A stretch of 64,000 bases of DNA from Alcaligenaceae bacterium (GTDB taxonomy: Bacteria; Pseudomonadota; Gammaproteobacteria; Burkholderiales; Burkholderiaceae_B). Where the stretch lies: contig JACCET010000002.1 of assembly GCA_013416405.1 (NCBI GenBank), forward strand, positions 186,001 to 250,000, in the 5' to 3' direction. Position numbers and translations under genes: made by a program. The notes below the pieces were generated by a model. The model saw only the letters and a program-made list of their open reading frames with translations, was not told where the DNA came from and did no database searches. This document shows positions 1 to 8,202 of the stretch, piece after piece; position 1 is the first letter of the stretch, and every line of letters starts with the position of its first letter.

Positions 1-426
1 CTGCCTGTCGCCCGTAGACGGCTTGTGACCCTGGATGTCACCGCCCCGGTGATCCAAGCAGCAAAGCTCCTGAGTGCTCCCAATACCAATCTCGTCATCG
101 CCTGCGATCCCGACGGTCTCATGGTGGGGGTATTGACCAAGGCAGACATCGTCCAGCAAATCAGTCGCTGCACCGGGTGTAGTTGTGTCACAGCCGTTGC
201 CGACATCATGACACGCGACATCATCAAGTGTTGCCCCGAGGATCGATTGCAAGATATATGGGGTGTCATGAAAAGCAAGGCGTTAAGGCAGATTCCGGTC
301 AGCGACCAGCAATCCAGGCCACTAGGCCTGCTTGATGCCAGCGATGCATTGCAAGTGCTGTTGAAAGAAGTCGAATACGAAGAAGACTTGCTGCGCGATT
401 ACGTGATGGGTATTGGTTACCGCTAG
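1..426 (+). CDS. CBS-domain pair protein, 5' end outside window
   Basis: The reading frame is open from the first base, so the true start probably lies upstream; a GTG at 25 is the first internal candidate. The product consists of two CBS motifs in tandem. The first has the usual GVLTKADI-type end near residue 40 of the GTG-started form. The second begins with VADIMTRDI and ends near GLLDASD. Such free-standing CBS pairs of about 140 residues bind adenosyl nucleotides and act as energy or redox sensors; the target here is unknown. The C-terminal tail ([17 protein letters not shown]) is typical of the short CBS proteins of Burkholderiales. The stop codon overlaps the end of the convergent ferritin gene by 4 bases. 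The family call is firm, the exact role is not. Confidence 0.85.
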   Translation: MPVARRRLVTLDVTAPVIQAAKLLSAPNTNLVIACDPDGLMVGVLTKADIVQQISRCTGCSCVTAVADIMTRDIIKCCPEDRLQDIWGVMKSKALRQIPVSDQQSRPLGLLDASDALQVLLKEVEYEEDLLRDYVMGIGYR

Positions 427-899
427 GCTGCGGACCCCATCTGCGCCTGCTTGTAATTCTGCAAGCCTACGAGCTCGATCAGGCGCAGCTGCTTTTCCAG
501 CCAGTATGTGTGATCTTCTTCCGTATCGGTCAACTGAGCCTGGAGCAGATCGCGCGAGGTGTAGTCGTGCAGCGACTCGCATAAGGCCATGGCGGTCTGC
601 AGGTTCTCGCGCACCTGATATTCAGTGGCCAGGTCTTTACGCAGCATTTCCTGTACCGTGCCGCCGGGAGTGAATTCGTGGGGGCGCATGTCGGGCTTGC
701 CGCCCAGGAACAGGATGCGGCGCAGGATGACGTCGGCATGCTGGGTCTCTTCTTCCATCTCGTGACTCATGCGCTCATAAAGACGCAGGTAACCCTGGTC
801 TTCGTACTGGCGTGAATGTATGAAGTACTGATCCCGCGCGGCAAGTTCGCCGCGCAGCAATTCTTTCAGGGATTCGATAACTTGGGGATGACCTTGCAT
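423..899 (-). CDS. ftnA: Bacterioferritin-family ferritin, FtnA-like
   Basis: This is a 158-residue four-helix ferritin subunit that stores iron in a 24-mer cytosolic shell. The diiron ferroxidase ligands expected in bacterioferritins are all visible: E18, E51, H54, E93, E127 and H130. Position 52, where heme-binding bacterioferritins carry the axial methionine, is threonine in the stretch EEETQHAD. From memory this stretch and the N-terminus MQGHP resemble Pseudomonas aeruginosa FtnA, the heme-free member of the family, so the shell probably binds no heme or needs a second Met52-bearing subunit. The gene is divergent from the small gene at 1012 across a 112-base spacer and convergent with the CBS gene. 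No clear Fur box was seen in the spacer. Confidence 0.93.
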   Translation of the reverse strand: MQGHPQVIESLKELLRGELAARDQYFIHSRQYEDQGYLRLYERMSHEMEEETQHADVILRRILFLGGKPDMRPHEFTPGGTVQEMLRKDLATEYQVRENLQTAMALCESLHDYTSRDLLQAQLTDTEEDHTYWLEKQLRLIELVGLQNYKQAQMGSAA

Positions 900-1011
900 G
901 GACAGCTTCCGGATTCAGTGACTGATAAAGATGGATAAGTATAGTCTGCGATTATAGGAAAGCGCCGTTTGGCGCAGTATGATTCAGGCCTACATCAACA
1001 GGAGCGAAATC

Positions 1012-1212
1012 ATGGCCCGAAAGCGTGAAAAACTGGATCCGGACGAAGTCGCCCTGATTCAATGGTGCACCGAAATTGAAGAGCTGTTCGTGGCGGCGGG
1101 TGCGTCGCGGGAAGAGGCTCAGCAGCATATCGAAGACGAGGCCGAATGGTTTACCGATATGTTTTACGAAGGCCTGAGCCCGGTGGACGCGGCCAAGGCT
1201 GCCTTGAATTAA
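1012..1212 (+). CDS. Small conserved hypothetical protein (66 aa)
   Basis: The start chosen is the ATG at 1012, preceded by AGGAGCGAAATC; a longer frame from 979 has no ribosome-binding site. The product is acidic and soluble, beginning MARKREKLDPDEVALI. It looks largely helical, with no signal peptide, no membrane segment and no cysteine pair (one Cys only). I do not recognise a named domain. It stands alone, divergent from the ferritin gene, and is followed directly by a strong inverted repeat that looks like its terminator. Length, codon use and RBS support a real gene; the function is unknown. Confidence 0.75.
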   Translation: MARKREKLDPDEVALIQWCTEIEELFVAAGASREEAQQHIEDEAEWFTDMFYEGLSPVDAAKAALN

Positions 1213-1213
1213 G

Positions 1214-1250
1214 GCGCTGACTGTTGGCCGCATGTGCCAACAGTCAGCGC
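1214..1250 (+). terminator. 15-bp perfect inverted repeat, terminator-like
   Basis: The arms GCGCTGACTGTTGGC (1214-1228) and GCCAACAGTCAGCGC (1236-1250) are perfectly complementary around a 7-base loop. The hairpin starts 1 base after the stop codon of the small gene. No U-run follows on the forward strand, so it may be a weak or Rho-assisted terminator or an mRNA-stabilising hairpin. Confidence 0.6.
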
Positions 1251-1329
1251 TGGCCCAATGGGCAAGGGCGGTAGAATGCAATCATGGTTTCCACGGAAAC
1301 CCGATTTCAACACGACAGGAACTTGCACC

Positions 1330-2379
1330 ATGACGATAAAAGCTTACGGAGCCCATGCCGGCGACCGCCCTCTGGAATCCATGGATATCACCCGGCGTGC
1401 GCCCGGTGTGCACGACGTGCAAATAGAGATCGCCTATTGCGGCGTATGCCACTCCGATCTGCATCAGGTTCGTTCCGAGTGGGCAGGCACACTCTTCCCT
1501 TGCGTGCCAGGGCACGAGATCGTGGGGCGTGTGTCGGCAGTGGGCGCGCATGTGTCGGGCTTCCAGCCAGGCGATCTGGTCGGTGTCGGCTGCATGGTAG
1601 ATAGTTGCCAGCACTGCGAAGAGTGTGACGCAGGGATGGAGAACTACTGCGATGACATGGTGGCCACCTATAACAGCCCCATTTCCGACGCACCCGGCCA
1701 TACATTGGGCGGCTATGCCCAACAGATCGTCGTGCACGAGCGCTATGTACTGCGTGTGCGCCATCCTGAAGATCAACTGGCTGCCGTGGCTCCGCTGCTG
1801 TGCGCGGGCATAACCACCTACTCGCCGCTCCGTCACTGGAAGGTAGGGCCAGGCCAGAAGGTAGGTGTTGTCGGAATTGGTGGCCTCGGCCATATGGGCA
1901 TCAAGCTAGCGCACGCAATGGGCGCGCACGTGGTGGCCTTTACCACGTCTGAATCCAAACGCCAGGAAGCACTGGCGCTGGGGGCCGATGAGGTTGTGGT
2001 GTCGCGCAATGCCGACGAGATGAAGGCCCATAGCAAGAGTCTGGATTTCATTCTGAATACCGTGGCGGCGCCGCACGATCTGGATGCCTTTTTTGTGCTG
2101 CTCAAGCGCGACGGCACCATGACGCTGGTGGGGGCGCCGGCTTCGCCTCATCCTTCGCCGCAGATCTTCAATCTGATCATGAAGCGCCGTAGTCTGGCCG
2201 GCTCTTTGATAGGCAGCATTCCCGAAACACAAGAGATGCTGGATTTCTGCGCCGAGCACGGCATAGTGGCCGACATCGAAATGATACGCGCCGATGAAAT
2301 CAACGCCGCCTACGAGCGTATGCTCAAGGGCGACGTGAAGTACCGCTTTGTCATCGACAGCGCGACCCTGGCGTCCTGA
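1330..2379 (+). CDS. Zinc-dependent alcohol dehydrogenase, YahK/CAD type
   Basis: This is a 349-residue medium-chain dehydrogenase that oxidises alcohols or reduces aldehydes with NAD(P). The catalytic zinc site is visible as C40-H41 in GVCHSD and H62-E63 in GHE. The structural zinc lobe has C93, C96, C99 and C107. A Rossmann glycine motif (GIGGLGHMG) follows near residue 180. The ATG at 1330 is preceded by AGGAACTTGCACC and matches the family N-terminus (MTIKAYGA), so the longer frame from 1234 was rejected. The protein resembles E. coli YahK, a broad NADPH aldehyde reductase. It is convergent with the dioxygenase gene and shares a 26-bp palindrome with it at the stop codon. The physiological substrate is not deducible. 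Confidence 0.93.
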   Translation: MTIKAYGAHAGDRPLESMDITRRAPGVHDVQIEIAYCGVCHSDLHQVRSEWAGTLFPCVPGHEIVGRVSAVGAHVSGFQPGDLVGVGCMVDSCQHCEECDAGMENYCDDMVATYNSPISDAPGHTLGGYAQQIVVHERYVLRVRHPEDQLAAVAPLLCAGITTYSPLRHWKVGPGQKVGVVGIGGLGHMGIKLAHAMGAHVVAFTTSESKRQEALALGADEVVVSRNADEMKAHSKSLDFILNTVAAPHDLDAFFVLLKRDGTMTLVGAPASPHPSPQIFNLIMKRRSLAGSLIGSIPETQEMLDFCAEHGIVADIEMIRADEINAAYERMLKGDVKYRFVIDSATLAS

Positions 2380-2392
2380 TCAGGACGCCAGG
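2367..2392. terminator. 26-bp perfect palindrome over stop codon
   Basis: The sequence from 2367 to 2392 reads identically on both strands (centre CTGATCAG, arms CCTGGCGTC/GACGCCAGG). It contains the TGA stop of the alcohol dehydrogenase gene and lies 12 bases from the end of the convergent dioxygenase gene. It could act as a bidirectional terminator stem, though it lacks flanking T-runs. Confidence 0.5.
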
Positions 2393-2403
2393 TTTGCAAA
2401 GCC

Positions 2404-3282
2404 CTAACCGTCGGCCATGGCCGTAATCGGTTCGAGGGAAGTTTCAAGCGCGCTTTCCGGCAGGCCATCTTTCCAGGGGATGTCTACCGGATACGGCTTG
2501 AGCAGGCAGTCATCAGGCAACAATTCTATGGGGGTGAAATCGCGGTGCGCAATGTATTCGGGCCGTTTATAGCGGCGGATATGGTTGCTGACGGTGCACA
2601 GGCTTAAGTACACGGCCACACGATTGAAGGGCGACAGATTGCTGCCCGAAGCATGAACCAGGCAGCTGTGAAACAGAATCATCGAGCCGGCCGGACCTTT
2701 GGGAGCGACCATGCCACCATTGCGGCCACCGGCGCGTTCCACCAACTGGCGGATTAGCGCGTTGTCGACAGTCCAGAGTGGATAGCTGGTGGTGGTCAGA
2801 TCGTGCTGGGCGTCGATCACCCCTTTACGGTGGCTGCCGGGGATGAACATCAGCGGTCCGTTGAATTCGTCGACGTCATCCAGAAATATGGCCACATTCA
2901 TGGCGCGCTCGGTAGGCATCTGGTCGTCGTTAAGCCAAGTGCCGTAGTCTTGGTGCCATTGCCAGACATCGCCTTCGAAGGCCATCTTGCCGTTGATCTT
3001 GAACTGATGCATGTAGACCTCTTCGTCGAAGAGATCCATGACGGGTTCGACCATGCGGGGGTGCCGTGCCAGTTTTGCAAATGGCTCGCTATGCAGATGT
3101 GCCGCAAAATTGGTGCGTACCGCGTCGGAGTCTTTTTCGCGTATGTTCCAGGCCTCGCGTTTTTCATAGATGGCGGGAACCGCATCGGTCAGTACGCGCG
3201 TTTCTTCGGCGGAAAAGTGTCCAGGAAAGAATAGGTACCCATCCTGCTCAAATTGCTGGCGTTGTGCTTCGGTTAGCTTCAA
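2404..3282 (-). CDS. Phytanoyl-CoA dioxygenase (PhyH) family, EctD-like
   Basis: This is a 292-residue non-heme Fe(II)/2-oxoglutarate-dependent dioxygenase. The iron triad is H110 and D112 (in WHQD) and H210 (in LVHASGSN). R221 is the likely 2-oxoglutarate anchor. The stretch HQFKINGKMAFEG through WHQDYGTW and NGPLMFIPGSHR closely recalls ectoine hydroxylase EctD, but no ectoine biosynthesis gene is present in the window, so the substrate may be another small polar or acyl compound. Its start overlaps the stop of the upstream GntR gene by 4 bases, so the two are co-transcribed and probably co-regulated. The fold assignment is firm and the substrate open. Confidence 0.9.
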   Translation of the reverse strand: MKLTEAQRQQFEQDGYLFFPGHFSAEETRVLTDAVPAIYEKREAWNIREKDSDAVRTNFAAHLHSEPFAKLARHPRMVEPVMDLFDEEVYMHQFKINGKMAFEGDVWQWHQDYGTWLNDDQMPTERAMNVAIFLDDVDEFNGPLMFIPGSHRKGVIDAQHDLTTTSYPLWTVDNALIRQLVERAGGRNGGMVAPKGPAGSMILFHSCLVHASGSNLSPFNRVAVYLSLCTVSNHIRRYKRPEYIAHRDFTPIELLPDDCLLKPYPVDIPWKDGLPESALETSLEPITAMADG

Positions 3283-3965
3283 GATCGGTCTCCTTGCGCA
3301 CGGGGTGCTAAAAGTTGAGTCAGCTTGTCGTCCAGGGCCTTGCTGGCCCTGATGGTGTGGTCGTCACTTAACTGGGCAGCCTGCACGGCATAGCCGTCTG
3401 CAATGGCCAGGGCAATGCCTTCGTGTTCGTCCCAGAGCGTCTCGTGGTGGGCCTGCGAGCGCAGGACGGCGCCCATGGCCCGGCGCAGGTGCATCCAGTG
3501 CCGCTCGGCGCTTTGCACGATGAGCTCATTTTCCGAGGCCATGTAAATGGCCGTGTGGAAGGCCATGTCGGCGTCTATCATGGCCTGGACATTGCCGGTA
3601 TACACGGCGTGCCGGCCATTTTCGATGAGCTGCACAGGAACTTGAAAGCGTCGTTGGGCAGCCAGCCTGGCTGCCAGGGCATCGAGGGCGCCGCGCACTT
3701 CATAGACTTTGCGCATCCTGGCGGGCTCAAGGGGAGCGACCTGTACCCCGCGGCCGGGCGCATCTTGCACGAAACCGTCTTTTTTCAGTAGCCGCAGTGC
3801 CTGTAGCACAGGCTGACGCGAGACATCCATGCGCAGCGCTATATCTTCCTGTGCCAGGCGCTCGCCGGCTGCCAGTGCGCCATCGCAGATGGCATCAAGC
3901 AGGCCGCGATAAACCTGGTCGACCAGGTCGGGGGCCGGGGCAATCTGTATCAGGTGGGCGGGCAT
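3279..3965 (-). CDS. GntR-family regulator with FCD domain
   Basis: The N-terminal winged helix (residues about 12-75) contains the GntR signature around LVDQVYRGLLDAI and the recognition region RMDVSRQPVLQALRLLKKDGFV. A C-terminal all-helical FCD ligand-sensing domain follows (EVRGALDALAARLAA onward). I prefer the ATG at 3965 (228 aa), preceded by GGAAG; an upstream ATG at 3986 adds 7 residues. The gene is translationally coupled to the PhyH dioxygenase downstream. A perfect palindrome just upstream is the likely autoregulatory operator. FCD regulators typically sense organic acids and release DNA on binding the pathway substrate, which suggests that the dioxygenase serves catabolism of such a compound. 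Confidence 0.92.
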   Translation of the reverse strand: MPAHLIQIAPAPDLVDQVYRGLLDAICDGALAAGERLAQEDIALRMDVSRQPVLQALRLLKKDGFVQDAPGRGVQVAPLEPARMRKVYEVRGALDALAARLAAQRRFQVPVQLIENGRHAVYTGNVQAMIDADMAFHTAIYMASENELIVQSAERHWMHLRRAMGAVLRSQAHHETLWDEHEGIALAIADGYAVQAAQLSDDHTIRASKALDDKLTQLLAPRAQGDRS

Positions 3966-3990
3966 ATATGAGTACTTCCAACACATTGAA

Positions 3991-4004
3991 TACTGTATAC
4001 AGTA
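3991..4004. promoter_or_regulatory. Candidate GntR operator, 14-bp perfect palindrome
   Basis: TACTGTATACAGTA is a perfect 14-bp palindrome centred on GTATAC, the core often found in FCD-GntR operators. It lies 26 bases upstream of the preferred regulator start, where promoter elements would be expected, so binding would block transcription of the regulator-dioxygenase pair. Confidence 0.6.
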
Positions 4005-4065
4005 CTTGTGGCCGGCAAGTTAGTATCTAGGGGTTTTTGCTAGGTGCCCCGGTGGACGGCCTGAA

Positions 4066-4950
4066 TCAGCCCCGAATCTCGACCCCTGCCCATGATTCAA
4101 CCACGCGGCATATCGAGGTGTAGTCTGAATCCGCTCCGTACACAGAGTTGGTAATGGCCAGCATTTCACGCACGGCGGCGCCTACGACCATGGGTACGCC
4201 CAGCTGCTCGGCCTCGTCTATGCACAAGCGTACGTCTTTGTAAGCCAGGCCTGTGCCGAATCCGTAATCGAAGGTTCCCGGCAGAATCGAGCGTGGGAAC
4301 TTGTCTTGGGTGGCACTATTGCGCCCCGATCCCGCGTTGATGACTTCCAGCATGACGCGCGGATCCAGCCCACCTTTTACCGCCATGGCCATGGCTTCGG
4401 ACGAAATGGCAATGGCCGCGGCCGACAACAGGTTGTTGGCAAGCTTGGCGGTCTGGGCCTGGCCGGGCTTTTCGCCCACATGAATCGGCTTACCCAGAAT
4501 CTGCAGCAGGGGCAGCAATTGCTCATGCAATGCAGTGGGACACGAAACCATCAGTGCCAACGTTCCTGCGGTTGCCCCGGGTACCCCGCCACTTACGGGG
4601 CAGTCGATATAAGTGCAATCGTTTTTTCCAAGGATTTCGGCGACCTTGACGGCGGCACCCGGCCCTATGGTGGAAAAATCAACGACGCGCTTGCTCAGTT
4701 TGCCTGTTGCCAGTTCCTGGGCAACAGTCTGCACGATGGCCGGATTGGGTAAGCTGAGCAAGACGGTGCTGGCCTTGTTGGCTACGTCAACCACCGACTG
4801 CGCTGGCTGCGCGCCGCCCTGCACCAGCGCCTGAACGGCTGCCTCGTCAAGGTCATAGACGATCACGTCCCAACCGGCGTTCAAGAGCCGTGTGGCCATG
4901 GGCCGGCCCATATTACCCAGGCCGATAAAACCCAGAATTCCTTTGTTCAT
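4066..4950 (-). CDS. 3-hydroxyisobutyrate dehydrogenase-family oxidoreductase
   Basis: This is a 294-residue beta-hydroxyacid dehydrogenase. The N-terminal Rossmann motif GFIGLGNMGRPMA binds NAD(P). The substrate-binding signature DCPVSGGVPGATAGTL is at residues 116-131 and the catalytic lysine is K169 in AQTAKLANN. Family members oxidise or reduce 3-hydroxyisobutyrate, tartronate semialdehyde, 4-hydroxybutyrate or beta-hydroxyacyl compounds; the sequence does not decide between them. It lies on the same strand as the LysR and MFS genes upstream (80-base gap) and the GntR-dioxygenase pair downstream (about 100 bases), which suggests a small catabolic neighbourhood. There is no methylmalonate semialdehyde dehydrogenase nearby, so valine breakdown is not indicated. 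Confidence 0.9.
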   Translation of the reverse strand: MNKGILGFIGLGNMGRPMATRLLNAGWDVIVYDLDEAAVQALVQGGAQPAQSVVDVANKASTVLLSLPNPAIVQTVAQELATGKLSKRVVDFSTIGPGAAVKVAEILGKNDCTYIDCPVSGGVPGATAGTLALMVSCPTALHEQLLPLLQILGKPIHVGEKPGQAQTAKLANNLLSAAAIAISSEAMAMAVKGGLDPRVMLEVINAGSGRNSATQDKFPRSILPGTFDYGFGTGLAYKDVRLCIDEAEQLGVPMVVGAAVREMLAITNSVYGADSDYTSICRVVESWAGVEIRG

Positions 4951-5030
4951 GTGTCACCTCGCGTTCTATAGCCGAACAATTATGCGGGACGGGGGCGGGA
5001 CACACTATTTGTATTTGCTGAATTTCAACT

Positions 5031-5942
5031 TCAGGCGGTACTAACCGTGCTTTCCGCGTTGTGCAGCATATCGACCAGCCGCTGTACGAACAGGGGCAGC
5101 GCCTCGGCACTGCGCACGCAGATCCATGATGGCCGGGTAGACCAGTCATCACGAAGCACGGCTATGCGAATATTCATGATGTCGGCGTAGCGCCTGGCCA
5201 CCGAAGCCGGCAGGACGCTGATGCCTATATCGGCTTCAACCATGCGACACACCGCATCGAAGCTTGCAGTATGAATGCGGACATTCAGACTTTTACCCAA
5301 TGACTGGGCATGTTTCTTGAGAAACATGCCTATCGCGCTGTTTTCGTGCAGGCTGACATAGCCATAGTCCAGCGTGTCTTCAAACCGAACGGGTGTGTCT
5401 TGGGCCAGGTCGTGGTGGGCGCAAGTCACCAGCACGAGTTTCTCACGTCGGTAAGGGATCAGGTGCAGTCCTTCGGCGTGGGTGTTTTCGGCAACGATGG
5501 CAAGGTCTACCGTGCCGTCTGCCACGGCCCTGGCGGCGTCATCGCTGAGCTTCTCGCTCAGGCTGATGTCGATGTTCGGATACGCGGCCAGGTATTGGCG
5601 CAATATCAATGGCAGTGTTGCATTGATTGATGTTGCATTGGCCGCCATGCGTATGTGGCCACGAAACCCTTCCACGTGCTCGTGCAGATCGCCGCGCAAG
5701 GCTTCCAGCTGATTCAGCACGATTCTTGCGTGTTTCAGGACGGTATCGCCCGTAGGTGTAAGCGTTACGCCCTGCTTGCTGCGAATCATGAGCTTTCCGC
5801 CTACGGCCTCTTCAAAGAGTTTGATCCGCATGCTGGCTGCCGGCAAAGACAGGCTGGAGCGCTCGGCCGCCCGGGTCAGGCTTTGCTCTTCGGCAATATA
5901 AACCAGCAATTGCAGATCAACCAGATTAAAGGTGGCGCGCAT
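5031..5942 (-). CDS. LysR-family transcriptional regulator
   Basis: The 303-residue protein has an N-terminal winged helix-turn-helix (residues about 8-65, with SLTRAAERSSLSLPAASMRIKLFEE) and a two-lobed LysR substrate-binding domain from about residue 92. The HTH is somewhat unusual in carrying LPAASMRI where SQPAVSxxI is common. It sits 41 bases downstream of an MFS exporter gene on the same strand and 80 bases upstream of the hydroxyacid dehydrogenase gene. LysR proteins usually control an adjacent gene, so either is a candidate target; the ligand is unknown. Confidence 0.93.
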   Translation of the reverse strand: MRATFNLVDLQLLVYIAEEQSLTRAAERSSLSLPAASMRIKLFEEAVGGKLMIRSKQGVTLTPTGDTVLKHARIVLNQLEALRGDLHEHVEGFRGHIRMAANATSINATLPLILRQYLAAYPNIDISLSEKLSDDAARAVADGTVDLAIVAENTHAEGLHLIPYRREKLVLVTCAHHDLAQDTPVRFEDTLDYGYVSLHENSAIGMFLKKHAQSLGKSLNVRIHTASFDAVCRMVEADIGISVLPASVARRYADIMNIRIAVLRDDWSTRPSWICVRSAEALPLFVQRLVDMLHNAESTVSTA

Positions 5943-5983
5943 TCCTACAGTCCTGTCGTGTTGGCGAACTGTACGATTGTGCC

Positions 5984-7186
5984 TTAATGCCGGTTTGCGC
6001 GAGCAATACTATTTTTTTTATCCAGGCGAACCGAGAGCAGGAACAGCAGCAAGCCGCCCAGCGCCAGAAGGGCTCCCACCCAGCCCGTCGATGCCCAGCC
6101 ATAGCCGCGTGCGATTGCCATGCCGCCCAACAAGGGGCCCAGGGCATTGGCAAAATTGAAGGCCGAATGGTTCAGGGCAGCGGCCAGGCCCTGGGCGTTG
6201 CGGGCAATGTCCATCAGGCGGGTCTGGAGTACGGTGCCCAGGGCACCGCCCATGCCGATGAGAAATACCGTGACGGAGATCCCCCACATGCTGGCTGCCG
6301 TGAAGCTGAACAGGGCTGTGGTGGCGGCGCTCCAGACCAGCACGCCGCTTATCGTGGGCATGAGCGCATGGTCAGCCAGCTTGGGCACCAGAATATTGCC
6401 CGCCGTCATGCCCAGGCCGAAAATGCCCAGCACCAGGGGCACTGTTTCGGGGGAAGCCATGGTGACTTGCATCAGGGTGTCAGCAAGGTAAGTGTAGACA
6501 GCAAACAGGCCGCCAAAGCCGATGGCGCCTACGGCCAGCGTCAGCCAGACTTGGCCGTGCTTGAGCGCACCCAGTTCGCGCAGCGGGCTGGCTCCTGCCG
6601 CGGCAGGGGTATTGGGGGCCAACAGGGCAAGCAGCGCGACGGTCAGCAGGCTGGTCAAGGCAACCAGTGCGAATCCCCAGCGCCATCCTATCGACTGACC
6701 CAGCCAGTTTGCCAGCGGTACGCCAATAATGGTGGCTACGGTAAGGCCAAGAAACATTTGTCCTACAGCCTGATTGCGTTTGTTCAGGGGCACCAGTGAT
6801 ACTGCGACCAAAGCCCCGATGCCAAAGTAGGCGCCGTGCGGCAGGCCACTGAGAAAACGCAGGGCCAGCATCCATTCGTAGCTGGGCGCGAAAGCTGAAA
6901 GGCCATTGAAGAGGGCGAATGTGGCCATGAGCCAGATCAGCATGACGCGTCGTCGCACGCGCGCGCCCGCCACCGTAAGGATGGGGGCCCCTACGACCAC
7001 TCCCAGTGCATAGGCACTGATCACATGTCCGGCCGTGGGCGCATCGATGCCCAGGTCCTTCGCAAAATAGGGCAGCAGGCTCATGGTGGCGAACTCTGTT
7101 GTCCCAATGGCAAATGCTCCAACCGCCAGGGCGAAGATGACCCAGCCGGGTGTGCAGGTTTTGTTTCTTTGCGGGAAGGTGGGCAT
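5984..7186 (-). CDS. MFS transporter, DHA1 (AraJ/YdhP-like) family
   Basis: This is a 400-residue inner-membrane protein with 12 predicted hydrophobic segments. It starts with the family-typical WVIFALAVGAFAIGTTEF and contains the MFS loop-2/3 basic turn (GARVRRRVML). AraJ/YdhP-type DHA1 members are proton-coupled exporters of sugars, drugs or metabolites. The gene precedes the LysR gene at 5031 on the same strand. Divergent from it, 179 bases away, is the thiol-dioxygenase-like gene; the shared spacer contains both promoters. The substrate is unknown. Confidence 0.9.
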   Translation of the reverse strand: MPTFPQRNKTCTPGWVIFALAVGAFAIGTTEFATMSLLPYFAKDLGIDAPTAGHVISAYALGVVVGAPILTVAGARVRRRVMLIWLMATFALFNGLSAFAPSYEWMLALRFLSGLPHGAYFGIGALVAVSLVPLNKRNQAVGQMFLGLTVATIIGVPLANWLGQSIGWRWGFALVALTSLLTVALLALLAPNTPAAAGASPLRELGALKHGQVWLTLAVGAIGFGGLFAVYTYLADTLMQVTMASPETVPLVLGIFGLGMTAGNILVPKLADHALMPTISGVLVWSAATTALFSFTAASMWGISVTVFLIGMGGALGTVLQTRLMDIARNAQGLAAALNHSAFNFANALGPLLGGMAIARGYGWASTGWVGALLALGGLLLFLLSVRLDKKNSIARANRH

Positions 7187-7365
7187 GATTCAGCAGCTTG
7201 CTGTGGATCAGGGTAAACCCTGCACTGAGGTGATCGAGGATTGTACCTGAAGGTTGTGGTTCCATCCCGCTTTGAAAGGACAGAAGCAAACCCGGATCAT
7301 CGGCTTGTCTTAGTAGGCGTCGGGACTGATAATGTTCAGATAACTAAACATACTCCGGAGGAAAG

Positions 7366-7962
7366 ATGACCCAAGATTTGGCCGGGACGCGGGCTGGCGC
7401 CGTCCAGAACACCATCAGCAGCATAAAACACATTCTCGAAAAGCAGACGCTCGACAGGGAAAAGCTGGCGCGGGTCATGGATCAGGTAGTGGCGCTGGCC
7501 GGCCAAACCGAGCTCTGGACTGCATCCAATTTTGCCGAACCTGAAGGCGACGCCCGCCAGGCCCGCTACATGATCCACGAAGAACCAGACCACAGCTATG
7601 CGCTATATCTGAACATCATGCTGCCGGGCAAGAAGATAGTGCCGCACAATCACACTACCTGGGCCTGTATTGCCGCAGTGCAAGGAGTTGAAAACAACTT
7701 TGTCTATCGCCGCACCGATGATGGCCGCACACCGGGCGTGGGCACACTGGAACTGGATGAAACCGTAGTGGTTGGGCCGGGCAAGGGCATCGCCCTGATG
7801 CCTGATGATATTCATGCCGTACAGATCGAAGGCGAGCAGCCCATCCGCCATCTGCACATGTATGGCAAGGCGCTGGAAACCCTGACCGACCGTATCTGTT
7901 TTGACCTGGATGCGGGCCGCTGCGAGCCCATGTCGATAGGCGTTAAGACGCGCCGCGCCTGA
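7366..7962 (+). CDS. Cysteine dioxygenase-type cupin (thiol dioxygenase)
   Basis: This is a 198-residue single-domain cupin. The metal site is H94, H96 (PHNHTTWA) and, in my alignment, H150, giving the three-histidine Fe site of thiol dioxygenases. By eye C101 and Y166 fall where mammalian cysteine dioxygenase has its Cys93-Tyr157 crosslink, and H164 where it has H155; R67 could anchor a carboxylate. The enzyme would oxidise a small thiol such as cysteine or 3-mercaptopropionate to its sulfinate. The start is supported by CCGGAGGAAAG just upstream. The gene is monocistronic and divergent from an MFS gene. The family call is good; the substrate is uncertain. Confidence 0.82.
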   Translation: MTQDLAGTRAGAVQNTISSIKHILEKQTLDREKLARVMDQVVALAGQTELWTASNFAEPEGDARQARYMIHEEPDHSYALYLNIMLPGKKIVPHNHTTWACIAAVQGVENNFVYRRTDDGRTPGVGTLELDETVVVGPGKGIALMPDDIHAVQIEGEQPIRHLHMYGKALETLTDRICFDLDAGRCEPMSIGVKTRRA

Positions 7963-8018
7963 TCATTGCGCGCCAGGCCGGGCCATGCTTGCTTGTGCGC
8001 GATGCCGTTCTTGGCGCC

Positions 8019-8192
8019 CTAGAACCCGCAAAGCGCTGCAAAGTTTGCCCATTGCACCCGCATTTCCGGTGACAGGTAGCCGGCAAATGCCAATGCCATC
8101 ACGACCAGCAGCGCCGCAATACCCACGTAGTGCCACGGCCCTTTCCTGTGCATGGGCGCATGGGTTTCACGAGTAGGGTGCTGTGCGGTCAT
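8019..8192 (-). CDS. Small single-pass membrane protein (57 aa)
   Basis: The start at 8192 is preceded by TAAGGAGTCCACC, a strong ribosome-binding site; a longer frame to 8267 would overlap the upstream gene. The protein has a polar His-rich N-terminus, one hydrophobic helix at about residues 18-38 (YVGIAALLVVMALAFAGYL) and a short C-terminal tail ending ALCGF. It begins 10 bases after the stop of the MFS gene and is presumably co-transcribed with it. I do not recognise a family. It may be an accessory subunit or modulator of the transporter; this is inference from adjacency only. Confidence 0.7.
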   Translation of the reverse strand: MTAQHPTRETHAPMHRKGPWHYVGIAALLVVMALAFAGYLSPEMRVQWANFAALCGF

Positions 8193-8202
8193 GGTGGACT
8201 CC

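Noticed and set aside
5987-6799. 270-residue plus-strand frame opposite the MFS gene
   Set aside because: It is Gln/Gly-rich antisense without an RBS; the minus frame is a clear 12-helix transporter.
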